Positions 1 through 5,033 are shown, counted from the stretch's first letter. The stretch is 5,033 nucleotides of DNA from Acidobacteriota bacterium (GCA_013697225.1 JACCXG010000457.1:1-5033); one strand, 5' to 3'. Translations and numbers: made by a program. The notes: generated by a model not told the origin, from the letters alone.

Positions 1-1
1 G

Positions 2-118
2 GATCGAAAGATCTGGGTGGGTGAGTACGATGCAGCCGCGAGCGAGATCGAGGACCTGTCCCGCCGCATCGCCACCGAGTCCGCCGCCGGCGCGCTGACG
101 TACCTCTCGCGGCGCTGA
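2..118 (+). CDS. C-terminal fragment of an unidentified protein (5' end outside window)
   Basis: An open frame runs from the left edge to a TGA at 116-118, giving 38 codons with no internal stop. The visible residues begin DRKIWVGEYDAAASEIEDL and end ALTYLSRR. The segment from about AAASEIEDLSRRI onward has the composition of an amphipathic C-terminal helix. Codon use is GC-rich at the third position, as in the neighbouring genes, which supports real coding. I do not recognise the family, and too little is present to assign a function. No clear terminator with a T-run follows the stop; the next 190 bases are repeats. It could be a chance open frame, but its composition and its end just before the repeat block make a true gene end more likely. 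Confidence 0.55.
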   Translation, partial: DRKIWVGEYDAAASEIEDLSRRIATESAAGALTYLSRR

Positions 119-135
119 TCCGCGGCCCCGGCGCT

Positions 136-166
136 CCCAACGCCCAACCCCCAACCCCCAACTCCC
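136..166 (-). repeat. G-quadruplex-forming motif, telomere-like TTGGG(GG) repeats
   Basis: The plus strand has five C-runs (136-138, 143-145, 148-152, 155-159, 164-166). The minus strand therefore reads as five G-runs of 3 to 5 bases separated by loops of 4, 2, 2 and 4 bases (AGTT, TT, TT, CGTT). This meets the usual G3+N1-7 quadruplex pattern with one spare run. It lies in the gap after the first gene. Whether it folds in the cell, and whether it does anything, is not shown. Confidence 0.75.
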
Positions 167-168
167 AA

Positions 169-180
169 GGCCGGACGGCC
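169..180. repeat. GGCC inverted repeat at the centre of the repeat block
   Basis: GGCCGGACGGCC has GGCC arms around a 4-base centre. It separates the C-rich left half from the G-rich right half. The flanks continue the symmetry imperfectly: CCAACTCCCA (159-168 region) faces TGGGAATTGG (184-193) with one mismatch. The whole stretch from about 135 to 215 could therefore fold as a long imperfect hairpin. Confidence 0.5.
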
Positions 181-183
181 AAA

Positions 184-232
184 TGGGAATTGGAGCTTGG
201 GAATTGGGAATTGGAACTTGGGAATTGGAACT
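184..232 (+). repeat. Degenerate direct repeats of TGGGAATTGG(A)RCT
   Basis: Four consecutive units are visible: TGGGAATTGGAGCT (184-197), a shortened TGGGAATT (198-205), and two identical TGGGAATTGGAACT copies (205-218 and 219-232, sharing the T at 205 with the short unit). They form a head-to-tail array with no unique spacers. Three overlapping frames stay open through it, but the resulting MGIGTWELG-like peptides are repeat translation products rather than protein. I recall similar AATTGG-type intergenic repeats in acidobacterial drafts but cannot confirm that here. Confidence 0.75.
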
Positions 233-233
233 T

Positions 234-265
234 GCGCCTGCCGCTTCCTCTGCGTCCGCAGGCGC
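234..265. other. Hairpin in the leader of the VCBS pseudogene
   Basis: GCGCCTGC (234-241) pairs perfectly with GCAGGCGC (258-265). Inside it, CGC (242-244) can pair with GCG (252-254) around a 7-base loop, leaving TCC (255-257) as a bulge. The structure starts right after the last repeat unit. No T-run follows on either side, so it does not look like an ordinary intrinsic terminator. It may be part of the repeat element or a leader structure. Confidence 0.5.
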
Positions 266-292
266 GATGTCTCGTCTCCGTCACTCCGGTTC

Positions 293-302
293 AAGAGGAA
301 GG
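293..302 (+). promoter_or_regulatory. Shine-Dalgarno site for the VCBS gene
   Basis: AAGAGGAAGG ends 10 bases before the ATG at 313. This site favours 313 over the upstream in-frame ATG at 190, which lies inside the repeat array. It also favours 313 over the ATG at 328, which would shorten the signal peptide. Confidence 0.55.
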
Positions 303-312
303 CAGGCCGGCC

Positions 313-904
313 ATGCTTCGTCACGCAATGCTGCCGCTCGTGCTGGCCGCCCAGGTGGCCGGCCCGGCTCCCGCCCCCGGAACGATCCCGTTTCGCGTCC
401 ACCCCCTTGATACCAGCCTGTGCGAAACGGCGGCTGTCGTGGACGTGAACAACGATCGCCGACCTGACATCCTTGCCTGCGAGTACTGGTACGCGGCACC
501 GGACTGGACGCGGCACAAGGTCGGGGACATTCCACGTGCGTCCGGCTACATCGACAACTTCAGCGATCTCCCACTGGGCGCTGGCGCATGCGTCCGCGCT
601 GGCGGATCTCAATGGCGACGGCCGGCCGGACCTGATTACAGGCAAGCGGGCGCAGGCGCGTGGGCCGGAGGGAAGCGAAAAAGAGCCGCTGGTGCTCTAC
701 TGGTATGAGTCACGTGCCGTGGCTGCACGCGGCACTGCCGGCTCCCCTGACGTGGAGTGGATCCGGCACGTGATCCACGAGGGAGGGGACGTGGGCGGGG
801 GCCTGCAGATCCGCGTGGCTGACATGGAGGCCGACGGCGACCTGGACCTCGTGGCCAGCGGGAAGACGGGGCTGTTCCTGATTGAGAACGCCGCGGCGCG
901 CTGA
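313..904 (+). pseudogene. Secreted FG-GAP/VCBS repeat protein, internally deleted and frameshifted
   Basis: Two fragments in different frames look like the two ends of one FG-GAP/VCBS beta-propeller-type protein. The first (313 to about 576, 88 codons) starts with a signal peptide (MLRHAMLPLVLAAQVAGPAPA), then a repeat motif ETAAVVDVNNDRRPDILA at about residues 38-55 and DWTRHKVGDIP...YIDNFSDLPL. The second, in the next frame (about 581-904, 107 codons), has ASALADLNGDGRPDLITGKR, LVLYWYE, EWIRHVIHEGG and a final repeat ADMEADGDLDLVASGKTGLFLIEN. From memory, homologues run near 400 residues, with several further repeats between FSDLPL and the AHASALADLNGDG motif. Only about 195 codons remain, so a deletion near 574-586 that also shifted the frame explains both the short length and the frame change. 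The protein would have been exported; no precise role is known for the family. A simple sequencing error would explain the frame change but not the missing middle. Confidence 0.72.
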
Positions 905-926
905 AAGGAGACCCTGCCGATGAGGT

Positions 927-960
927 GACCGGGCGCCCCACACGCCCGGTCCTCTTTCCT
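927..960 (+). terminator. Intrinsic terminator-like hairpin between convergent genes
   Basis: GACCGGGCG (927-935) pairs perfectly with CGCCCGGTC (943-951) around the 7-base loop CCCCACA. The plus strand continues CTCTTTCCT, a weak pyrimidine/T tract, so the element best terminates the plus-strand gene ending at 904. Its hairpin also sits just past the metY stop on the minus strand, where no T-run follows, so any action there would be weaker. Confidence 0.6.
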
Positions 961-2237
961 CATGCTCCCGCGGCAGCGAGCCCCTGATCGATGTCAGCAA
1001 GGATGTCGTCGAGGGCCTCGATTCCCACGCAGAGGCGAATCATGTCCGGTGTGACGCCCGCCCCTTTCAGCTCCTGCTCCGTCAGCTGACGGTGTGTTGT
1101 CGAGGCGGGATGCGCCGCCAGGGATTTCGCGTCACCGATGTTCACGAGCCGCTTGAATAGCTTCAGGGCATCGTAGAACTTCACGCCCGCGTCAAAGCCC
1201 CCCTTGATCCCGAAGGTCAACAGGGCGGACGGACGCCCCTTCGTGTACTTCTGAGCCAGCTCGTAATAGGGCGAGGATTTCAGGCCGGGATAGTTCACCC
1301 AGGCGACCAAGGGGTGCGCTTCCAGGTGGTGGGCGACGGCCATGGCGTTCGACACGTGACGCTCCATCCTCAGCGCCAGTGTCTCGATCCCCTGCAGGAA
1401 CAGAAACGCGTTGAAGGGACTCAGGGCCGAGCCGGTGTTCCGAAGCGGCACGGTCCGCGCACGGCCGATGTAGGCGGCCGGGCCGAGCGCCTCCGTGTAG
1501 ACGACGCCGTGATACGCAGGTTCGGGGTTGCTCAGCATGGGGAAGCGCGCCTTGTGCTCTGCCCATGGAAACTTGCCGGAGTCCACGATGAGCCCGCCGA
1601 TCGAGTTGCCGTGGCCGCCCATGTACTTGGTCAGCGAGTGCACCACGATGTCGGCGCCGAATTCGATTGGCTTCATCAGCACCGGCGTGGGGACGGTGTT
1701 GTCCACGATGACGGGAACACCGTGGCTGTGCGCCATGGCCGTGATCGCCTCGAGGTCGGGGATGTTGCCGGCGGGGTTCCCAATCGTCTCGCAGAAGACC
1801 GCCGCCGTCTTGTCGTCGATGAGGGCCTCGAGGGCGGCGGCGCTGTCGTCACTCGCGAAGCGGACCTCGATGCCGAGAGCGGGAAGCGCGTGGGCAAAAA
1901 GCGTATACGTGCCGCCGTACAGGAGGGGAACCGAGACGACGTTGTTGCCGGCCTGGGCGATGGTGAGGATCGAGTAGTTGACGGCAGCGCTCCCTGCGCT
2001 GAGCGCGAGCCCGGCGATGCCCCCTTCCAGTGCCGCGACGCGCTGCTCGAGCACGTCGTTCGTCGGGTTCATGATCCGCGTGTAGATGTTCCCCGGCACC
2101 ACCAGGTTGAAGAGATCGGCGCCATGCTGGGCATTGTCGAACTCATAGGCGACGGTCTGGTAAATGGGAACAGCCACCGATTTCGTCGTGGGATCGGTGG
2201 TATAACCCGCGTGCACTGCCAGTGTTTCGTCCTTCAT
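960..2237 (-). CDS. metY: O-acetylhomoserine sulfhydrylase (MetY-type, PLP-dependent)
   Basis: A full-length 425-residue member of the Cys/Met-metabolism PLP enzyme family (fold type I). It is expected to convert O-acetylhomoserine plus sulfide to homocysteine and acetate in the cytoplasm. Seen in sequence: N-terminal TLAVHAGYTTDP; YTRIMNPT at 52-59 (Tyr and Arg reach the neighbouring subunit's PLP phosphate); SAGSAA at 80-85; VDNT at 178-181 with the Asp179 that pairs with the PLP ring nitrogen; HSLTKYMGGHG at 200-210 with Lys204 as the Schiff-base lysine; YHGVVYTEALG; HPASTTHRQL at 376-385; and RLCVGIE at 401-407 with the substrate-carboxylate arginine. The ~50-residue segment after the PLP lysine (FPWAEHKARFPML...YHG) is typical of MetY rather than MetB or MetZ. 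The ATG has GAGGGAGA at 2248-2241, a few bases upstream. It follows metA by 37 bp, consistent with co-transcription. An alternative is use of methanethiol to make methionine directly. Confidence 0.93.
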   Translation of the reverse strand: MKDETLAVHAGYTTDPTTKSVAVPIYQTVAYEFDNAQHGADLFNLVVPGNIYTRIMNPTNDVLEQRVAALEGGIAGLALSAGSAAVNYSILTIAQAGNNVVSVPLLYGGTYTLFAHALPALGIEVRFASDDSAAALEALIDDKTAAVFCETIGNPAGNIPDLEAITAMAHSHGVPVIVDNTVPTPVLMKPIEFGADIVVHSLTKYMGGHGNSIGGLIVDSGKFPWAEHKARFPMLSNPEPAYHGVVYTEALGPAAYIGRARTVPLRNTGSALSPFNAFLFLQGIETLALRMERHVSNAMAVAHHLEAHPLVAWVNYPGLKSSPYYELAQKYTKGRPSALLTFGIKGGFDAGVKFYDALKLFKRLVNIGDAKSLAAHPASTTHRQLTEQELKGAGVTPDMIRLCVGIEALDDILADIDQGLAAAGA

Positions 2238-2274
2238 TCGTCTCCCTCGTCCGCGTTGAAGATCCAGATTGCCC

Positions 2275-3348
2275 TCATCCCGACGTCAGACCGTCGAGCG
2301 GCCTGCGCGGGTCGACGCCGTCCATGAACGGCAGCCGGCGGTCCATGTTCGTCAACTGATAGACCAGCCCGAGCCAGTTGTCGAACATCGCCCTGGCCGT
2401 ATCCGCCCAGGTATTGTCCAGGAAAGGCACGACATCCGCTTCCGGAAAATCCGGCAGGGGCGCGCCGGCGGCCCTGGCGTCGTGCGCCGCCTGGAGGTAG
2501 CGCGCAATCACTGCCGCCGCCCGTTCGGACACGTAGTGCTCCGGAAACGGGGGTATGTCCCGTTCGCCATTGTAGTAGCGCAGGACCTCCCTCTTGTACT
2601 CCTTGAGCAGGCTGTTGGCATCGTATTCAGGGTGCCCTTGGAAATAGATGCGGCGGAACCCGTCCTCGCTCACGGCGGCGTGGACCCCCGCTTCGGCGCT
2701 CTCGATCAGGATGGTGAGCCCTGCCGCCTCGAACTGCTCGCGCGTGATCGCGTTGTAGCGCGAGTGTGGCACGTCGAAGCGCGTGTTGACGCCGCGCAGC
2801 AGCGGATGGCCGGGCGCGACCACCCGGTGGCTGTACACACCCCACTGCTTCCGCGGCAGCGGCGTGCGGTCTATCCCGTGCAGGAACTTCATCAGCGCGT
2901 GCGTCGCCAGGCAGGAGCAGAGGACCGACGTCACGTGCTCGCCCGCCCAGCCGATGATCTCCGTCAGGGGCTTGTAGAACGGCTCGAGCTCCAGGCGCGG
3001 GTTCGCCACGTTCGCGCCGGTGATGATCAGCGCGTCGAGCCCCTCGGCATGGATCGTCGCGATGTCCTCGTAGTTCCGGGCGATGTAGGCCCTTGTCGCC
3101 TCGCTGCGTGGCAGCCCCTCCACCGTGAAGGGATGCACGTAGAACTGGGCAATCTGATTCGAGCCTCCGATGAGGCGCATGAACTGCTGCTCGGTCACCC
3201 CGAAGGCGGCATCCGGCATCATGTTGAGGAGCCCGATGTGCAGGGCGCGAATGTCCTGCCGCTGCGCCTCTGCCAGCGTGAGGACCGTCTGCCCCTCGCG
3301 ACGCAGGTCCCGGAATGACGGCAGTGGTGTGTGCTCGACTATCGGCAT
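2275..3348 (-). CDS. metA: Homoserine O-acyltransferase, MetA family (acetyl- or succinyl-)
   Basis: A 357-residue protein of the MetA (HTS) family with a class-I glutamine-amidotransferase-like fold, cytoplasmic. It transfers an acyl group from acyl-CoA to the homoserine hydroxyl, the first committed step to methionine. Visible: start MPIVEH; LLNMMPDAAFGVTEQQFMRLI at 40-60 (compare LNLMPKK..TENQFLRLL in E. coli); ALIITGAN at 106-113; catalytic Cys146 in LCSCLATHA; WGVYSHRV at 169-176; VPHSRYN at 193-199; and QGHPEYD at 237-243 with the His239/Glu241 pair. Near the C-terminus, FDNWLGLVYQLT matches the conserved FTNWLNYYVYQIT. It is longer than the ~309-residue E. coli enzyme through an insert around 268-305. 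The residue aligned with E. coli Gly111 (Glu in known acetyl-CoA users) is Ala115 by my alignment, so the donor is unclear. The downstream metY favours acetyl. The start is supported by the conserved MPI and a weak GAGAGAAAG 8 bases upstream. Confidence 0.9.
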   Translation of the reverse strand: MPIVEHTPLPSFRDLRREGQTVLTLAEAQRQDIRALHIGLLNMMPDAAFGVTEQQFMRLIGGSNQIAQFYVHPFTVEGLPRSEATRAYIARNYEDIATIHAEGLDALIITGANVANPRLELEPFYKPLTEIIGWAGEHVTSVLCSCLATHALMKFLHGIDRTPLPRKQWGVYSHRVVAPGHPLLRGVNTRFDVPHSRYNAITREQFEAAGLTILIESAEAGVHAAVSEDGFRRIYFQGHPEYDANSLLKEYKREVLRYYNGERDIPPFPEHYVSERAAAVIARYLQAAHDARAAGAPLPDFPEADVVPFLDNTWADTARAMFDNWLGLVYQLTNMDRRLPFMDGVDPRRPLDGLTSG

Positions 3349-3392
3349 CCGACAGGCTTTCTCTCAGGACAGGCGCTGGCGCTTCGACGCCG

Positions 3393-4853
3393 CTACCTGT
3401 AGATGCGTTCCGGATAGCCGGCCGCCGCGGGGGGGGCGAGCCCCAGCGTGCGACGTACCTCCAGCATCCCGACGCGATGTCGTTCGCGCACGAACTCCAT
3501 GGCCTTGCCGAGCTTTGCCCTGGCCGCGGGCATGTCGTCCACGATCCCGATCAGCACCCGTGCAATGTCCTCGCCTGAGGCCGTGTTGATGTCGCGGATG
3601 TACCAGTCGCCGAGTCCGATGTCGATGAACATGTCCCCTTTGAACGAGTCTTCCGGCTGGTGCACCATCACGAACGGCGTCCCGGCGGCGGCGGCAAGAA
3701 TCGGGGAATGGTTCTCGATGCTCACCACCGCCTGAGCCCTGGCGTACACGGACTGCGCCGCATCGGGCATCCAGTACCCCTCCATCACGGCGACCCTGCC
3801 GGCCACGTCGGCAGGCAGGCCGTCCCTCATCAACGGGCCCAGTTTCCCCGTCATATAGACGGTCTCCGGCACCAGCGCTACCTTATGACCCGTCTTGCGA
3901 ATGTAGGTCGTGATGGCCACCTTCAGCTTGTCGTGGTCCTCCTCGAGGTAGTACGCGTTGTATACGTCGCGAGAATCACCCTGGCGGGTCGGTGTGCCGG
4001 TGGGCGTCCAGCGATGGCGCGGCACGAAGCAGACGAACTTCCCCTCCTCGAGGGCGTGTGCCCCCATGAAACGATCCGCCGCGGCTTCGTCCCTCGCGGT
4101 GAACGCAAAGGTAGTGTCCGGCACGAACGCCTTGTTCACTCCGCCGAAGTCCAGACCGATCGGCACCCGGTTGATGGCCTCGTTCACGGTGGTTCTGGGA
4201 TTGTCGGCCAGGTCTCCGCCCGGGCCGTCGACGTCCTCCCCATCGAGAAGCCGAAGCGAGGTCCGTTCCCGGGTGAACACGAAGCTCGCGGCACGGAGCG
4301 CCTTGACGTCGTTCGAGGCCTCCCCTTCCCTGAAGCTTGTGAAGTTGAACGAGTCGGTCGTGATCCCGAAGAGGCCGACCGGCTTCTGCGTTCGCGTGTG
4401 GAAACGCAGCAGGCCGAGCGGCTGCAGGACGCCAGCTCCTGACCCGATGACCATGATATCGGCGGAGGCAATGGCCGCATCGAGCTCCGGATTGTCGCCC
4501 CTCCCGGCCTCGTCCACCGTGCCCCTGACCACCCGGAGCTCCGGGTAGACCTTACGGCTCACGGTGCCCGCATCGATGACGCCATCGGGAAAGCGCGCCC
4601 TCTCAGCGCTGTTCCCTCGGAAGACGAGATCGTGCTGCGCCCAGAGGGTGATGGCTGCCTCCGGAATGTAGTGCCGCAGCAGCGCCAGCGCGCCGGGGAC
4701 GTGCCCGATATCGCCGATGTTGAGGATGGCCCAGCCGTTGCGCCACAGGATGTTGACAGAGGCTCCGCCGGCGGCCGCTTTCAAAGGGATTGCCGTCAGA
4801 CCGAGCGCCGCCAGACCGGCCAGCAGCTCACGACGGTTCATGTGGCCAGTCAT
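3393..4853 (-). CDS. Tat-exported polysaccharide pyruvyl transferase family protein
   Basis: A 486-residue protein from the ATG at 4853. It opens with a twin-arginine signal: NRRELLAGLAALGLTAIPLKAAA (Arg7-Arg8, hydrophobic stretch to about residue 25, likely cleavage after AAA at 26-28), so the product should leave the cytoplasm folded. The mature part resembles the polysaccharide pyruvyl transferase superfamily (PF04230 type). It has NIGDIGHVPGALALL at 45-59, corresponding to the NxGDxA motif; a MVIGSGAGVLQPLG segment at about 135-147; VGLFGITTD; FVFTRERTS at about 191-199; and a C-terminal IENHSPILAAAAGTPFVMV at 379-397 (His382), matching the usual RxHxxxxAxxxGxP donor-side motif. Members usually move pyruvate from PEP onto glycans, but activity is unproven here and the export signal is unexpected for a PEP user. 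The frame stays open upstream to a GTG at 5009; that extension lacks an initiation signal and would bury the Tat signal. ATG 4841 (MNRREL) is an equally reasonable start. It heads a likely operon with metA, 44 bp downstream. Confidence 0.75.
   Translation of the reverse strand: MTGHMNRRELLAGLAALGLTAIPLKAAAGGASVNILWRNGWAILNIGDIGHVPGALALLRHYIPEAAITLWAQHDLVFRGNSAERARFPDGVIDAGTVSRKVYPELRVVRGTVDEAGRGDNPELDAAIASADIMVIGSGAGVLQPLGLLRFHTRTQKPVGLFGITTDSFNFTSFREGEASNDVKALRAASFVFTRERTSLRLLDGEDVDGPGGDLADNPRTTVNEAINRVPIGLDFGGVNKAFVPDTTFAFTARDEAAADRFMGAHALEEGKFVCFVPRHRWTPTGTPTRQGDSRDVYNAYYLEEDHDKLKVAITTYIRKTGHKVALVPETVYMTGKLGPLMRDGLPADVAGRVAVMEGYWMPDAAQSVYARAQAVVSIENHSPILAAAAGTPFVMVHQPEDSFKGDMFIDIGLGDWYIRDINTASGEDIARVLIGIVDDMPAARAKLGKAMEFVRERHRVGMLEVRRTLGLAPPAAAGYPERIYR
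3429..3436. repeat. Homopolymer of eight G (C8 in the coding strand) near the end of the pyruvyl transferase-like gene
   Basis: Eight G on the plus strand encode the Ala-Pro-Pro of LAPPAAAGYPERIYR. Only about a dozen codons follow. Gain of one base would replace the tail and move the stop to 3364-3366, 15 bases before the metA start. Loss of one base would leave the frame open past the metA start. Confidence 0.8.
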
Positions 4854-4934
4854 GTCTCCGTTCAGGTCTCCTCTTTGCAATGGGGTTGCAGCGACCGCAC
4901 CTGCGACAGGCCTCCGGCCGGAGTCCTTGTCCAC
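4854..4934 (-). promoter_or_regulatory. Structured 5' leader of the pyruvyl transferase-metA-metY cluster
   Basis: Between the presumed transcription start and the ATG there are three short inverted repeats: the perfect 12-bp palindrome CTCCGGCCGGAG (4912-4923), CCTG-CGA-CAGG (4900-4910), and TGCAA-TGGGG-TTGCA (4876-4890). AGAGGAG (minus strand, 4874-4868) lies directly after the last hairpin but 14 bases from the ATG at 4853. A second GGAG (4859-4856) is only 2 bases from it and 14 from the alternative ATG at 4841. Neither spacing is ideal, so the start is not settled. I see no match to a SAM riboswitch class. Confidence 0.35.
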
Positions 4935-4940
4935 AGGCGC

Positions 4941-4946
4941 ATTGTA
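4941..4946 (-). promoter_or_regulatory. -10-like promoter element TACAAT
   Basis: The minus strand reads GGGGCTACAATGCGCC here, one base away from the TATAAT consensus and the clearest such hexamer in this GC-rich stretch. It would give a start near 4934 and a leader of about 80 bases. The position 17 bases upstream (TGCCGT, 4969-4964) matches the -35 consensus poorly, so the promoter is weak, activator-dependent, or uses another sigma factor. Confidence 0.45.
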
Positions 4947-5018
4947 GCCCCGGAGCCTGCGGAACGGCATGCGAACCGCGCCGGCGCGAGAATCCGAGCC
5001 CGACTCCACCGCGTGATG

Positions 5019-5033
5019 AAAAACTCCGGTCCG
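5019..5033 (-). terminator. Possible right half of a terminator cut by the window edge
   Basis: The minus strand reads CGGACCGGAG followed by five T (5023-5019). This is what the 3' arm and T-run of an intrinsic terminator for a gene off the right edge would look like. The left arm is outside the window, so pairing cannot be checked. Bases 4947-5018 hold nothing else I can identify. Confidence 0.2.

Noticed and set aside
2..118. Assigning a family to the left-edge fragment
   Set aside because: 38 residues without a motif I recognise; any name would be a guess.
184..232. CRISPR array
   Set aside because: Units are 8-14 bases, directly abutting, with no unique spacers and no cas gene.
183..448. 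Small proteins starting inside the AATTGG array (MGIG/MELG starts)
   Set aside because: Three overlapping frames are open only because the repeat lacks stops. The real start with a ribosome site and signal peptide is at 313.
1314..2327. 337-residue plus-strand open frame opposite metY
   Set aside because: Same shadow effect; it is low in recognisable motifs and overlaps a clearly conserved PLP enzyme along its length.
2269..3318. 349-residue open frame on the plus strand covering all of metA
   Set aside because: It is the exact antisense shadow of a well-conserved MetA. Its Arg/His/Val-rich sequence has no recognisable domain, as expected opposite GC-rich coding DNA.
3349..3392. SAM riboswitch or attenuator in front of metA
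   Set aside because: The gap is only 44 bp and holds just a weak 4-bp GGCG/CGCC hairpin (3378-3391) without a T-run. It is too short for known SAM riboswitch classes.
3660..4442. 260-residue and other plus-strand frames opposite the pyruvyl transferase-like gene
   Set aside because: Antisense to a frame with a Tat signal and conserved family motifs; no ribosome site or domain seen.
4854..5009. N-terminal extension of the pyruvyl transferase-like protein to the GTG at 5009
   Set aside because: It would place the Tat signal in the interior, has no ribosome site, and overlaps the -10 element and leader hairpins.

Overview
The window is GC-rich bacterial DNA, apparently chromosomal. Third-position GC is high. 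It carries a Tat-exported protein of the polysaccharide pyruvyl transferase superfamily, an FG-GAP/VCBS repeat protein gene, and an intergenic block of GGGAATTGG-type repeats. This mix fits an Acidobacteriota-like soil or sediment organism, possibly Vicinamibacteria. That placement is inference; the window has no rRNA or other marker gene.

Layout. Bases 2-118 (+) are the last 38 codons of an unidentified gene cut by the left edge. Bases 119-312 are non-coding: a C-rich repeat block with a strong G-quadruplex motif on the minus strand, a GGCC palindrome, four copies of a TGGGAATTGG unit, and an 8-bp hairpin. Bases 313-904 (+) are the remains of a secreted VCBS/FG-GAP repeat protein gene. Its two ends are in different frames and its middle appears deleted. 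A 9-bp-stem hairpin at 927-951 lies between this gene and the convergent minus-strand genes.

The rest is a compact minus-strand cluster read right to left: a Tat-signal pyruvyl transferase-like gene (4853-3393), a 44-bp gap, metA (3348-2275), a 37-bp gap, then metY (2237-960). A clear -10-like element (TACAAT) sits about 80 bases upstream of the first gene, and no terminator is visible in either gap, so one transcript is plausible. MetA and MetY form a two-step route: homoserine is O-acylated, and the acyl group is then replaced by sulfide to give homocysteine, the direct methionine precursor. The pyruvyl transferase-like gene has no evident link to that pathway.

I see no complete, clearly new biological system here. 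The items most worth a second look are the deleted VCBS gene, the repeat/G-quadruplex block beside it, the exported pyruvyl transferase-like protein heading a methionine operon, and the acyl-donor specificity of this MetA variant.
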